Shown one piece after another: positions 17,792-28,042 of a DNA stretch of 43,790 nt (position 1 is the first letter of the stretch; each line of letters begins with the position of its first letter). The translations under genes and the position numbers were made by a program. Below the pieces are notes generated by a model, which saw only the letters and a program-made list of their open reading frames with translations, was not told the DNA's origin and searched no databases. The DNA is from Pseudomonas oleovorans subsp. oleovorans (GTDB lineage: Bacteria; Pseudomonadota; Gammaproteobacteria; Pseudomonadales; Pseudomonadaceae): positions 1-43,790 of the forward strand of contig NZ_NIUB01000036.1 in assembly GCF_002197815.1 (NCBI RefSeq), given 5' to 3'.

Positions 17792-18313
17792 GTGGTATTC
17801 ACCTGGGTCGATTGGGCGATCATCGCCGTCATCGCCATTTCTAGTTTGATCAGTCTGAAGCGCGGTTTCGTCAAGGAAGCCCTGTCGCTGCTGACCTGGA
17901 TCATCGCAGGTGTGGTCGCCTGGATGTTCGGTGGCGCACTGGCCCAGCATCTCGTCGAATTTATCGAAACGCCTTCCGCGCGGGTCATCGCAGCCTGTGC
18001 CATTCTCTTCATCGCCACCTTGCTGGTGGGCGCTCTGGTCAATTTCCTCATCGGTGAGCTGATCCGCGTGACTGGTCTGTCCGGTACCGACCGTTTTCTC
18101 GGTATGGTTTTCGGCGCCGCACGTGGTGGTTTGTTGGTGGTGCTGCTGGTCGGGCTGATCAGCCTGGCGCCAGTGGAGCAGGATACGTGGTGGCAACAGT
18201 CGCAACTGGTGCCGCATTTTCTGATGGTCGCCGACTGGTCGAAGAACCTCATTCTGGGGTGGTCCGATCAGTGGTTTACCGGTGGATCGGCTCACCCAGC
18301 TGATCTGCTTTAA
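17792..18313 (+). CDS. cvpA: CvpA family membrane protein
   Basis: CvpA is a small inner-membrane protein named for its need in colicin V production in E. coli; its molecular activity is not established. The 173-residue product starts at GTG 17792 (MVFTWVDWAIIAVIA) and has about four hydrophobic helices (residues 7-25, 30-48, 65-85 and 105-125) with the conserved RGFVKEALSL between the first two. It lies 75 bp upstream of purF, the usual arrangement. Confidence 0.92.
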   Translation: MVFTWVDWAIIAVIAISSLISLKRGFVKEALSLLTWIIAGVVAWMFGGALAQHLVEFIETPSARVIAACAILFIATLLVGALVNFLIGELIRVTGLSGTDRFLGMVFGAARGGLLVVLLVGLISLAPVEQDTWWQQSQLVPHFLMVADWSKNLILGWSDQWFTGGSAHPADLL

Positions 18314-18388
18314 AAGAGTGACCGCTGCGGAGTAACCGCTGCATCGGTCGCTGAATTAGCCTGAACTATCTAGCAGGGGTCGTGGCAC

Positions 18389-19897
18389 ATGTGTGGCATC
18401 GTCGGTATCGTCGGTAAATCGAACGTCAATCAGGCGCTGTATGACGGGCTCACCGTCCTTCAGCACCGCGGCCAGGATGCTGCCGGTATTGTCACCAGCC
18501 ATGATGGCCGCCTGTTCCTGCGCAAGGACAACGGCCTGGTGCGTGACGTGTTCCAGCAGCGCCACATGCAGCGCCTGGTTGGCCATATGGGCATCGGCCA
18601 TGTGCGCTACCCGACCGCTGGCAGCTCCAGCTCGGCCGAAGCTCAGCCGTTCTACGTCAACTCGCCGTACGGCATCACCCTGGCGCACAACGGCAACCTG
18701 ACCAACGTCGAGCAGTTGGCCAAGGAAATCTACGAGTCCGATCTGCGTCACGTGAACACCAACTCCGATTCGGAAGTGCTGCTCAACGTGTTCGCCCATG
18801 AGTTGGCCCAGCGCGGCAAGCTGCAGCCGACCGAAGAAGATGTGTTCGCCGCCGTTACCCACGTGCACGAGCGCTGCCTGGGCGGTTACGCCGTCGTCGC
18901 GATGATCACCGGCTATGGCATCGTCGGCTTCCGCGACCCGAATGGCATTCGTCCGATCGTCTTCGGCCAGCGCCATACCGATGAAGGTGTCGAGTACATG
19001 ATCGCGTCCGAGAGCGTATCGCTGGACGTGCTCGGCTTCACCCTGATCCGCGACCTGGCGCCGGGCGAGGCGGTCTACATCACCGAAGAGGGTAAGCTGT
19101 TCACCCGTCAGTGCGCGGCCAACCCGCAGTATGCGCCCTGCATCTTCGAGCACGTTTACCTGGCGCGCCCGGACTCGATCATGGACGGTATCTCGGTGTA
19201 CAAGGCGCGTCTGCGCATGGGCGAGAAGCTGGCCGACAAGATCCTGCGCGAGCGTCCGGATCATGACATCGACGTGGTCATCCCGATTCCTGACACCAGC
19301 CGTACCGCGGCGTTGGAGCTGGCCAATCACCTGGGCGTGAAATTCCGCGAAGGTTTCGTCAAGAACCGCTACATCGGCCGCACCTTCATCATGCCCGGCC
19401 AGGCGGCGCGCAAGAAATCCGTACGGCAGAAGCTCAACGCCATCGAGCTGGAGTTCCGCGGCAAGAACGTGATGCTGGTGGACGACTCCATCGTCCGTGG
19501 CACCACCTGCAAGCAGATCATTCAGATGGCCCGCGAGGCCGGCGCGAAGAATGTCTACTTCTGCTCGGCAGCCCCGGCGGTGCGCTACCCGAACGTCTAC
19601 GGCATCGACATGCCCAGCGCCCATGAGCTGATCGCCCATGGCCGCAGCACCGAGGAGGTCTGCGAGCTGATCGGTGCCGACTGGCTGGTTTATCAGGACC
19701 TGCCGGACCTGATCGAAGCAGTCAGCGGCAGCAAGAAGATCAAGATCGACAACTTCGACTGCGCAGTGTTTGACGGCAAGTACGTCACTGGTGACGTCGA
19801 TGAGGCCTACCTGGATAAGATCGAGCAGGCGCGCAACGATGCCAGCAAGGTCAAGTCGCAGGCAGTCAGCGCGATCATCGATCTGTATAACAACTGA
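18389..19897 (+). CDS. purF: Amidophosphoribosyltransferase
   Basis: PurF makes 5-phosphoribosylamine from PRPP and glutamine, the committed step of purine synthesis. The 502-residue product begins MCGIVGIVG, so Met removal exposes Cys as the N-terminal glutaminase nucleophile with no propeptide. The C-terminal phosphoribosyltransferase domain has the PRPP loop VMLVDDSIVRGTT. A Rho-independent terminator follows 7 bp after the stop. Confidence 0.97.
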   Translation: MCGIVGIVGKSNVNQALYDGLTVLQHRGQDAAGIVTSHDGRLFLRKDNGLVRDVFQQRHMQRLVGHMGIGHVRYPTAGSSSSAEAQPFYVNSPYGITLAHNGNLTNVEQLAKEIYESDLRHVNTNSDSEVLLNVFAHELAQRGKLQPTEEDVFAAVTHVHERCLGGYAVVAMITGYGIVGFRDPNGIRPIVFGQRHTDEGVEYMIASESVSLDVLGFTLIRDLAPGEAVYITEEGKLFTRQCAANPQYAPCIFEHVYLARPDSIMDGISVYKARLRMGEKLADKILRERPDHDIDVVIPIPDTSRTAALELANHLGVKFREGFVKNRYIGRTFIMPGQAARKKSVRQKLNAIELEFRGKNVMLVDDSIVRGTTCKQIIQMAREAGAKNVYFCSAAPAVRYPNVYGIDMPSAHELIAHGRSTEEVCELIGADWLVYQDLPDLIEAVSGSKKIKIDNFDCAVFDGKYVTGDVDEAYLDKIEQARNDASKVKSQAVSAIIDLYNN

Positions 19898-19904
19898 TTG
19901 GAGC

Positions 19905-19931
19905 GGGCAGGGCAGTAGTCCTGCCCTTTTT
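19905..19931 (+). terminator. Rho-independent terminator of purF
   Basis: GGGCAGG (19905-19911) pairs with CCTGCCC (19920-19926), followed by TTTTT (19927-19931). It ends only 13 bp before the metZ start, so metZ needs read-through or its own promoter within purF. Confidence 0.8.
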
Positions 19932-19944
19932 GTGAGGTAGCGAT

Positions 19945-21156
19945 ATGGCTGTGGAATGGGAAGCCGGCAGGCTTGATAGTGACCTGGATGGCGTAGGCTT
20001 CGACACCCTGGCGGTGCGTGCCGGCCAGCACCGTTCGCCTGAGGGTGAGCATGGCGAAGCGTTGTACCTGACGTCCAGTTACGTGTTCCGCACCGCTGCC
20101 GATGCCGCTGCGCGCTTTGCTGGGGAAGTGCCGGGCAACGTCTATTCGCGCTACACCAACCCCACCGTACGTACCTTCGAGGAGCGCATTGCCGCACTGG
20201 AAGGCGCCGAGCAGGCGGTGGCCACTGCCTCCGGTATGTCGGCGATTCTTGCCATTGTCATGAGCCTGTGCAGTGGCGGTGACCATGTATTGGTGTCGCG
20301 CAGCGTATTCGGTTCGACCATCAGCCTGTTCGAGAAGTACCTCAAGCGCTTTGGCATCGAAGTGGATTACGTACCGCTGGCGGATCTGGATGCCTGGCAG
20401 GGCGCCTTCAAACCCAACACCAAGCTGTTGTTCGTCGAATCGCCTTCCAACCCGCTGGCCGAACTGGTGGATATCGCCGCACTGGCCGAGATCGCCCATG
20501 CTCGCGGCGCGCTGCTGGCGGTGGACAACTGTTTCTGCACGCCGGCCCTGCAGCAGCCGCTGAAACTTGGCGCAGATATCGTCATGCATTCGGCGACCAA
20601 GTACATCGACGGCCAGGGCCGTGGTCTGGGCGGTGTGGTTGCCGGTCGCAGTGAGCAGATGAAGGAAGTGGTGGGTTTCCTGCGCACCGCCGGGCCGACC
20701 CTCAGCCCGTTCAACGCCTGGATGTTCGTCAAGGGCCTGGAGACGCTGCGTATCCGTATGCGCGCGCAGAGCGAGAGTGCCCTGCAACTGGCGCTGTGGC
20801 TGGAACAGCAGCCGCAGGTCGAGCGTGTGCATTACGCCGGTCTGCCCAGCCATCCGCAGCACGAGCTGGCGAAGACGCAGCAGAGCGCCTTTGGCGCGGT
20901 GGTCAGTTTCGAGGTCAAGGGTGGCCGTGACGCCGCCTGGAAGGTGATCGATGGCACTCGCGTCATTTCGATCACCACTAACCTCGGCGACACCAAGACC
21001 ACCGTCGCCCATCCTGCTACCACCTCGCATGGCCGTCTGACCCCGCAGGAGCGGGCCAATGCCGGCATTCGCGACAGCCTGATTCGCGTTGCAGTGGGCC
21101 TGGAAGAGCTGGAAGACCTCAAGACAGATCTGGCGCGCGGCCTGGCTGCGCTCTGA
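19945..21156 (+). CDS. metZ: O-succinylhomoserine sulfhydrylase
   Basis: MetZ makes homocysteine directly from O-succinylhomoserine and sulfide, the direct-sulfhydrylation route to methionine used by pseudomonads. It is a 403-residue Cys/Met-metabolism PLP enzyme. The PLP lysine is Lys219 in HSATKYIDGQG, with YSRYTNPT and FVESPSNPL upstream. Its place after purF matches P. aeruginosa. GAGG lies 7 bases before ATG 19945. The SDR gene begins 2 bp after the stop. Confidence 0.95.
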   Translation: MAVEWEAGRLDSDLDGVGFDTLAVRAGQHRSPEGEHGEALYLTSSYVFRTAADAAARFAGEVPGNVYSRYTNPTVRTFEERIAALEGAEQAVATASGMSAILAIVMSLCSGGDHVLVSRSVFGSTISLFEKYLKRFGIEVDYVPLADLDAWQGAFKPNTKLLFVESPSNPLAELVDIAALAEIAHARGALLAVDNCFCTPALQQPLKLGADIVMHSATKYIDGQGRGLGGVVAGRSEQMKEVVGFLRTAGPTLSPFNAWMFVKGLETLRIRMRAQSESALQLALWLEQQPQVERVHYAGLPSHPQHELAKTQQSAFGAVVSFEVKGGRDAAWKVIDGTRVISITTNLGDTKTTVAHPATTSHGRLTPQERANAGIRDSLIRVAVGLEELEDLKTDLARGLAAL

Positions 21157-21158
21157 GC

Positions 21159-21935
21159 ATGTTGGAGTGGGGCACGAATGACACGCCCAGCAACGGGCGT
21201 GTCGCGTTGGTCACCGGAGCCGCGCGCGGTATCGGCCTGGGCATCAGCGCCTGGCTGATAACTGAGGGCTGGCAGGTGGTGCTGGCCGACGTGGACCGTG
21301 AGCGGGGCTCCAAAGTAGCGCGTGTGCTGGGTAACAATGCCTGGTTCGTCGCCATGGACGTAGCAAAGGAAGATCAGGTCAGTGTCGGTGTTGCCGAGAT
21401 ACTCGGTCAGTTCGGCCGCCTCGATGCGCTGGTGTGCAATGCGGCTATCTCCGATCCGCACACCCCGCCGCTGGAGTCGCTCGATCTCAAACGCTGGAAT
21501 CGTACGCTGGCGGTCAACCTGACCGGTGCCATGCTGCTGGCCAAGCACTGCGCGCCGTATCTGCGTGGGCATCGCGGCACCATCGTCAATATCGCCTCGA
21601 CCCGTGCCAGCCAGTCCGAAGCCGATTGCGAGGCCTACGCTGCTAGCAAGGGCGGCCTCGTTGCGCTCACGCATGCGCTGTCGATCAGCCTGGGGCCAGA
21701 GGTGAGAGTCAACTGCGTCAGCCCTGGCTGGATCGACGCTCGTGACCCGTCGCAGCAACGCCTGGAACCACTGTCAGTATTCGATCATGCGCAGCATCCG
21801 GTCGGCCGTGTCGGCACGGTAGAGGATGTCGCGGCGCAGGTCGCCTGGCTGCTCTCCGATGCGGCCGGTTTCGTCACCGGGCAGGAGTTCGTCATCGATG
21901 GCGGCATGAGCCGCAAGATGATCTATCAGGATTGA
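21159..21935 (+). CDS. Short-chain dehydrogenase/reductase
   Basis: A 258-residue classical SDR. The cofactor motif TGAARGIG is near residue 19, NAA near residue 88, the catalytic Ser in NIAST, and Tyr160/Lys164 in YAASK. The C-terminus has the usual GFVTGQEFVIDGG. Coupling to metZ (2 bp apart) is conserved in pseudomonads, but the substrate is not known and cannot be read from sequence. ATG 21159 is the only plausible in-frame start before the cofactor motif. Confidence 0.88.
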   Translation: MLEWGTNDTPSNGRVALVTGAARGIGLGISAWLITEGWQVVLADVDRERGSKVARVLGNNAWFVAMDVAKEDQVSVGVAEILGQFGRLDALVCNAAISDPHTPPLESLDLKRWNRTLAVNLTGAMLLAKHCAPYLRGHRGTIVNIASTRASQSEADCEAYAASKGGLVALTHALSISLGPEVRVNCVSPGWIDARDPSQQRLEPLSVFDHAQHPVGRVGTVEDVAAQVAWLLSDAAGFVTGQEFVIDGGMSRKMIYQD

Positions 21936-21940
21936 GTGCG

Positions 21941-21992
21941 GTAGGGCGGGTGCAACCCGCCGGCAGACTGTGGCGGGTTAAACCCGCCCTAC
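21941..21992. repeat. REP inverted repeat, GTAGGGCGGGT family
   Basis: The left arm starts GTAGGGCGGGTG (21941-21961) and the right arm ends ACCCGCCCTAC (21972-21992). Each arm is itself a small hairpin (GGCGGGT...ACCCGCC). A near-identical doublet is at 35753-35805 and a partial copy begins at the right edge (43779). Confidence 0.85.
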
Positions 21993-22017
21993 AACTGTTG
22001 CAGATTTGGCAAAAACG

Positions 22018-22043
22018 AAAAAGGCTCCCGAAGGAGCCTTTTT
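22018..22043. terminator. Bidirectional terminator between SDR and etfdh
   Basis: AAAAAGGCTCC (22018-22028) pairs with GGAGCCTTTTT (22033-22043) around CGAA. The A- and T-runs make it a terminator on both strands, serving convergent metZ-SDR and etfdh. Confidence 0.9.
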
Positions 22044-22057
22044 CATGTGTGGCCGAA

Positions 22058-23722
<1,665 letters not shown>

Positions 23723-23796
23723 AGGCTATCTCCTACTCAAGGCTCTTCGATATTTTATGTTGGAGGGGCGGCTCGCTCCCTAAGCACGGCGTGGGC

Positions 23797-23825
23797 ATTA
23801 TATCTACACCCTCTCAGTGGGCCAA
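23797..23825 (-). promoter_or_regulatory. Putative etfdh promoter
   Basis: On the minus strand, TTGGCC (23825-23820), a 17-bp spacer and a perfect TATAAT (23802-23797) point to etfdh. The PsrA-like box begins 2 bp upstream of the -35. Confidence 0.65.
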
Positions 23826-23827
23826 TA

Positions 23828-23841
23828 CAAACGTTTGTTTG
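23828..23841. promoter_or_regulatory. PsrA-like operator in the etfdh/etfBA divergent control region
   Basis: CAAAC-GTTT-GTTTG matches the consensus reported for the TetR-family fatty-acid-responsive regulator PsrA ([G/C]AAAC-N2-4-GTTT[G/C]). It lies between the two divergent promoters, next to the etfdh -35 and just above the etfB -10 region, so one bound dimer could act on both. PsrA control of etf genes would fit beta-oxidation. The rest of the 323-bp gap (23723-24045) shows only the two promoters and an unremarkable 180-nt etfB leader. Confidence 0.6.
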
Positions 23842-23856
23842 AATTTTCTGTAGGCC

Positions 23857-23865
23857 TGTTAGAAT
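23857..23865 (+). promoter_or_regulatory. Putative extended -10 promoter of etfBA
   Basis: TGT-TAGAAT fits an extended -10 element (TGnTATAAT). No good -35 is present at 17 bp; the corresponding region is occupied by the PsrA-like palindrome. Confidence 0.45.
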
Positions 23866-24045
23866 CCTACTACATCGCGGATGACTGGCCAGTTCGCTGT
23901 ATTGACCGGGCCAGGCCGCGGGGTCAAGATACGGGCGGTTTTGCGCTCGCCGTCTGAGCTGAAAGGTTGGTTGCGGCCGATTTTGCATCACCGGCCAGGC
24001 TCGCCTTGGCGACATTCTTATTCACCGGAGAGTAACGAGGAATCC

Positions 24046-24795
24046 ATGAAGGTTCTTGTAGCTGTCAAACGAGTGGTTGACTACAACGTCAAGGTTCGCG
24101 TCAAGGCGGACAACAGCGGCGTCGACCTCGCCAACGTCAAGATGTCCATGAACCCCTTCTGCGAAATCGCCGTGGAAGAAGCCGTACGCCTGAAGGAGAA
24201 AGGCGTGGCGAGCGAAATCGTCGTCGTCTCCATCGGCCCGGCTACCGCCCAGGAGCAACTGCGCACTGCGCTGGCTCTGGGGGCCGACCGCGCCATCCTG
24301 GTCGAATCCAATGACGAGCTGAACTCCCTGGCCGTGGCCAAGCTGCTCAAGGCAGTGGTCGACAAGGAGCAGCCGCAGCTGGTGATCATGGGCAAGCAGG
24401 CCATCGACAGCGACAACAACCAGACCGGCCAGATGCTGGGCGCTCTGACTGGCTTCGGCCAAGGCACCTTCGCCTCCAAGGTCGAAGTAGCCGGCGACAA
24501 GGTCAATGTCACCCGTGAGATCGATGGCGGTCTGCAGACCGTTGCGCTGAACCTGCCGGCGATCATCACCACCGACCTGCGTCTGAACGAGCCGCGCTAC
24601 GCGTCGCTGCCGAACATCATGAAGGCCAAGAAAAAGCCGCTGGAAACCGTTACCCCGGACGCGCTGGGCGTTTCCACCGCTTCCACCGTCAAGACCCTGA
24701 AAGTCGAAGCACCGGCTGCTCGCAGCGCTGGCATCAAGGTCAAGTCCGTGGCTGAACTGGTCGAGAAACTGAAGAACGAGGCGAAGGTAATCTAA
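24046..24795 (+). CDS. etfB: Electron transfer flavoprotein subunit beta
   Basis: The AMP-binding subunit of the soluble heterodimeric ETF, 249 residues (the family's length), starting MKVLVAVKRVVDYNVKVRVK. It has the recognition-loop region around EIAVEEAVRLKE and the LGADRAILVE and MGKQAIDSDNNQTGQM segments. ATG 24046 follows CGAGG by 5 bases; the frame extends upstream without conservation. It abuts etfA directly (TAAATG). Confidence 0.96.
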   Translation: MKVLVAVKRVVDYNVKVRVKADNSGVDLANVKMSMNPFCEIAVEEAVRLKEKGVASEIVVVSIGPATAQEQLRTALALGADRAILVESNDELNSLAVAKLLKAVVDKEQPQLVIMGKQAIDSDNNQTGQMLGALTGFGQGTFASKVEVAGDKVNVTREIDGGLQTVALNLPAIITTDLRLNEPRYASLPNIMKAKKKPLETVTPDALGVSTASTVKTLKVEAPAARSAGIKVKSVAELVEKLKNEAKVI

Positions 24796-25725
24796 ATGAC
24801 TATCCTGGTTATCGCTGAACACACCAATGCCGCCCTGGCGCCCGCTACCCTGAACACTGTTGCTGCGGCGCAGAAGATCGGTGGCGATATTCACGTTCTG
24901 GTCGCCGGTGCCAACGCTGGCGCCGCTGCCGAAGCCGCTGCCAAGATCGCTGGCGTAGCCAAGGTGCTGGTTGCCGACAACGCTGCCTATGCCAATCAGT
25001 TGCCGGAAAATGTCGCGCCGCTGGTAGCCGAACTGGGCAAGAACTACAGCCACATCCTGGCTGCCGCCACCAGCAACGGCAAGAACATCCTGCCGCGCGT
25101 CGCTGCAGCCCTGGACGTCGATCAGATCTCCGAGATCATCGCCGTTGAAAGCGCCGACACCTTCAAGCGTCCGATCTATGCCGGTAACGCCATCGCCACC
25201 GTGCAGTCCTCGGCTGCTATCAAGGTGATCACCGTGCGTAGCACCGGTTTTGACGCCGCTGCTGCCGAAGGCGGCAGCGCTGCCATTGAAGCCGTTTCCG
25301 GCCCGGCTGACGCCGGCAAGTCCGCCTTCGTTGGCGAAGAGCTGGCCAAGTCCGACCGTCCGGAACTGACCGCTGCCAAGATTGTCGTTTCCGGTGGCCG
25401 CGGTATGGGCAATGGCGACAACTTCAAGCACCTGTACGCCCTGGCCGACAAGCTGGGCGCTGCCGTCGGCGCTTCTCGCGCTGCCGTCGATGCCGGTTTC
25501 GTGCCGAACGACATGCAGGTCGGTCAGACCGGCAAGATCGTTGCGCCGCAGCTGTACATTGCCGTCGGTATCTCCGGCGCGATCCAGCACCTGGCCGGTA
25601 TGAAGGACTCCAAGGTGATCGTCGCGATCAACAAGGACGAAGAGGCGCCGATCTTCCAGGTCGCCGACTACGGCCTGGTCGCCGACCTGTTCGAAGCTGT
25701 ACCGGAGCTGGAGAAGTCGCTCTAA
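24796..25725 (+). CDS. etfA: Electron transfer flavoprotein subunit alpha
   Basis: The FAD-binding subunit, 309 residues. The N-terminal ETF fold is followed by the C-terminal FAD domain with IVVSGGRGMGNGDNF, GQTGKIVAPQLYIAVGISG and QHLAGM. It starts immediately after the etfB stop and ends before a strong terminator, closing the etfBA operon. In P. aeruginosa I recall fabV (PA2950) next; it is absent here. Confidence 0.96.
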   Translation: MTILVIAEHTNAALAPATLNTVAAAQKIGGDIHVLVAGANAGAAAEAAAKIAGVAKVLVADNAAYANQLPENVAPLVAELGKNYSHILAAATSNGKNILPRVAAALDVDQISEIIAVESADTFKRPIYAGNAIATVQSSAAIKVITVRSTGFDAAAAEGGSAAIEAVSGPADAGKSAFVGEELAKSDRPELTAAKIVVSGGRGMGNGDNFKHLYALADKLGAAVGASRAAVDAGFVPNDMQVGQTGKIVAPQLYIAVGISGAIQHLAGMKDSKVIVAINKDEEAPIFQVADYGLVADLFEAVPELEKSL

Positions 25726-25745
25726 GCCGCTTTTCCCGCAACGAG

Positions 25746-25772
25746 AAACCCGCTCACCAGAGCGGGTTTTTT
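25746..25772. terminator. Terminator between etfA and plaF
   Basis: AAACCCGCTC (25746-25755) and GAGCGGGTTT (25760-25769) pair perfectly around ACCA, then TTT continues to 25772. The flanking A and T bases could serve both convergent genes. Confidence 0.88.
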
Positions 25773-25808
25773 ATTGCCTGCGCCTTGCTCGCGATCAGCG
25801 CCTGGCCA

Positions 25809-26735
25809 TCACTTCAGGCCTTCGAGAAAGCCTCGGTAGAGTAGGGCGCTTTCTTCAGGGCGTTCGAGCATGGGCGCGTGGCCGACGTTGTCCATGATCA
25901 CCACATTGGGTTTGTTCAGCAGCGGTTGCATCACCTCGATGCTGGAGACATCCAGCACGCGGTCCTGTCTGCCCCAGAGCAGCAGCGTCGGCGCCTGAAT
26001 CTTGGGCAGCTCGGGCGCCAGGGGCACTGGGCGCTCCACGAGTTGCTTGAATACCTGGTCGTAATGCGTGGCCTTGGCCATGGCGCGTTCGCCCAGATAG
26101 CGTTTGAGCGATTCCGGCAGGTAGGGCGGTTCGACGAAGACGAAACGCAGCAGCTTGTCGAAATCCTGCGGCTGTTTGACCACCAGCGGGTTTGGCGAGC
26201 CACTGGTCAGCAGTTGATACAGTTCGCTCTTGTGTGGGCTCTCGATTCCGGCATTGGCGAACAGTGCCAGCGAGCGGACGCGTTCCGGGTAGCGCGCGGC
26301 GAAGAGGGCGGCAATCTGTCCGCCCATCGAGTTGCCCAGCACGTGCGCCTGTTGGACGCCCAGCTCATCGAGGATATCCGCCAGGCGCTCGGCCTGGGTG
26401 CCGACGTCGTAGCTGCCTGGCGGCAGATCGCTGTCGCCGAAGCCGGGCAGGTCCAGTGCGATGACGCGATAGTCCTGAGTCAGGGGGCGGGAAAAGCGCA
26501 GCCAGTTATCCTTGTCTGCAGCGAACCCGTGGAGCAGTACCAGGGTTTCGCCGCTTGCCGGTCCTCCCCGGTAATAATGGATGTTAAGATTGTGGACAGA
26601 TAGTTGCTCGTGACTGAGCCCGGCACGGTACTGTTCTATCAGGCGCAGGCTGGCCAGTTGAGTCGCTGGAACGAAATACAGCGTGGCGGCGCTGCCTGAT
26701 AGTAGAAGCAGCAGTGCGAACAGCAGTTTTTTCAT
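25809..26735 (-). CDS. plaF: PlaF-like membrane-anchored phospholipase A (alpha/beta hydrolase)
   Basis: A 308-residue protein with an N-terminal membrane helix (about 3-21) and an alpha/beta-hydrolase domain. The oxyanion-type LLHGFAADKDNW is followed by the nucleophile Ser136 in GNSMGG, then Asp258 in GRQD and His286 in VGHAPMLERP. The triad spacing closely matches the values I recall for P. aeruginosa PlaF (PA2949; Ser137, Asp258, His286), an inner-membrane phospholipase A that remodels membrane lipids. Its place after etfA also fits PA2951-PA2949. Orthology is inferred from motif spacing and synteny, without alignment. Confidence 0.8.
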   Translation of the reverse strand: MKKLLFALLLLLSGSAATLYFVPATQLASLRLIEQYRAGLSHEQLSVHNLNIHYYRGGPASGETLVLLHGFAADKDNWLRFSRPLTQDYRVIALDLPGFGDSDLPPGSYDVGTQAERLADILDELGVQQAHVLGNSMGGQIAALFAARYPERVRSLALFANAGIESPHKSELYQLLTSGSPNPLVVKQPQDFDKLLRFVFVEPPYLPESLKRYLGERAMAKATHYDQVFKQLVERPVPLAPELPKIQAPTLLLWGRQDRVLDVSSIEVMQPLLNKPNVVIMDNVGHAPMLERPEESALLYRGFLEGLK

Positions 26736-26848
26736 GGCGCGTCCTTATCGCGAATTATTATGGCGGCGCCATTAAGCTAGCATGAACACCGAGGATGCCG
26801 GGGTGCCAAGACCATCCCACCGATCAACGCATAAACCGAGATTAGCCA

Positions 26849-27682
26849 ATGCCAGAGCGTTGTCTGTTTAAGTCGCTGTTGCTGTGGTGCGCCCTGGCTC
26901 TGATGCCAGCCTCTGCTCTGGCTGCCGGTAAGTGCGAGCGCCTGGTGGCGACCGGCAACCCGGAGTATCCCCCTTATCTCTGGCGTGACCCGCAGAATCC
27001 ACAGCAGCTGATCGGCGCCAATGCCGACCTGCTCAAGCATCTGGCCAAGGAACTGGGCGTGGTGGTCGATGTGATCTACACCGGGCCTTGGTCACGCGCG
27101 CAGGATGAAGTGCGTACCGGTCGTGTCGATCTGATTGCGGGCGCGTTCATCACCCTGCCGCGTCTGGAGCAAATGGATTATGTGCACCCAGCGTTCTTCT
27201 ATACGCCCAGCGTAGTCTGGGTGCGCAAGGGTGAAGCCTTCCCCTATGGCAGCTGGATCGACCTGCAGGGACATACCGGCGATACGCTGGTGGGCAACAG
27301 TTTCGGTCAGCAGTTCGACACCTTTGCCAAGCAGAACCTGACGCTCGAAGGGGTATCGAGCCTGACTCAGGCCTTCCAGAAGTTACTGCTCGGTCGCACC
27401 GATTATGTGCTGTACGAACGCTATCCCGGCCTGGCACTCGCTGAAACGCTGGGGATGGATGATGACCTCGAGGTGCTGGATCCGCCGATTTCCAGCGAAG
27501 GCCTCTACCTTACCCTGTCGCACAATTCGGCGTGCAACGAGCCCTGGCTGCGTGGCCAGCTGGCGCGGAAGATGACAGAAATGGTCGCCGCCGGGCTGCC
27601 TGAGCAGTTCCTGCAACGCAATCTGGATCTGTGGAAGGCGCAGCAGATGCAGCCTGATCCGGTTGGCGACGTCACTCAGTAG
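26849..27682 (+). CDS. Periplasmic solute-binding protein (SBP_bac_3 family)
   Basis: A 277-residue exported protein. The signal peptide ends near ALAAG (residue 26), followed by an amino-acid-type binding fold with PEYPPYLWRD, ANADLLKHLAKELG, VDLIAGAFITLPRLEQMDY and LLGRTDYVLYERYPGL. No permease or ATPase is adjacent, so it may not serve a classical ABC importer. It is followed 9 bp later by two envelope lipoprotein genes on the same strand. The ligand is unknown. Confidence 0.85.
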   Translation: MPERCLFKSLLLWCALALMPASALAAGKCERLVATGNPEYPPYLWRDPQNPQQLIGANADLLKHLAKELGVVVDVIYTGPWSRAQDEVRTGRVDLIAGAFITLPRLEQMDYVHPAFFYTPSVVWVRKGEAFPYGSWIDLQGHTGDTLVGNSFGQQFDTFAKQNLTLEGVSSLTQAFQKLLLGRTDYVLYERYPGLALAETLGMDDDLEVLDPPISSEGLYLTLSHNSACNEPWLRGQLARKMTEMVAAGLPEQFLQRNLDLWKAQQMQPDPVGDVTQ

Positions 27683-27691
27683 GAAAATCTC

Positions 27692-28042
27692 GTGATCAAT
27701 CGAACCCTTCCCTTGCTTCTGGCGCTGGGCCTGACGGCCTGTGCGAGCGATCCTGCACCCGTCGAACAACTGCGTCTGACCGAACAGGCGTTGGCGCAGA
27801 CCAAGTCCCTGGGTGTGGTCAGCGAGCAATCGGAGTCCCTGCGCCAGGCTGAGGACAAGTTCGCGCAGGCCCAGGCCGCCATGCGGGACGATGAGAACAA
27901 GCAGGCGCGCCAGCTCGCCGAACAGGCCGAGCTGGATGCGCGCCTGGCTGAAGCTGAGCACCTCAATGCCAAAGGTCGGGAGCAACTGACCGAACTCCAT
28001 CAACGCATCGGCCGTCTGCGCCAGCAACTGGGAGCCATGTGA
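27692..28042 (+). CDS. DUF4398-type lipoprotein
   Basis: A 116-residue lipoprotein starting at GTG 27692 after AGGAAAA. A short signal ends in the lipobox LTAC (Cys near residue 17). The rest is an Ala/Glu/Gln/Leu-rich alpha-helical, probably coiled-coil, domain resembling DUF4398. Its stop overlaps the next gene's ATG (TGATG), so the two lipoproteins are translationally coupled and may act together at the outer membrane or peptidoglycan. Function unknown. Confidence 0.8.
   Translation: MINRTLPLLLALGLTACASDPAPVEQLRLTEQALAQTKSLGVVSEQSESLRQAEDKFAQAQAAMRDDENKQARQLAEQAELDARLAEAEHLNAKGREQLTELHQRIGRLRQQLGAM

Noticed and set aside
19898..19944. Possible SAM riboswitch ahead of metZ
   Set aside because: The 47-bp gap holds only the purF terminator and a ribosome site; there is no room for an aptamer.
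24022..25590. Minus-strand open frame of 522 codons opposite etfBA
   Set aside because: It spans two genuine genes with clear ETF motifs and has no family signature of its own.
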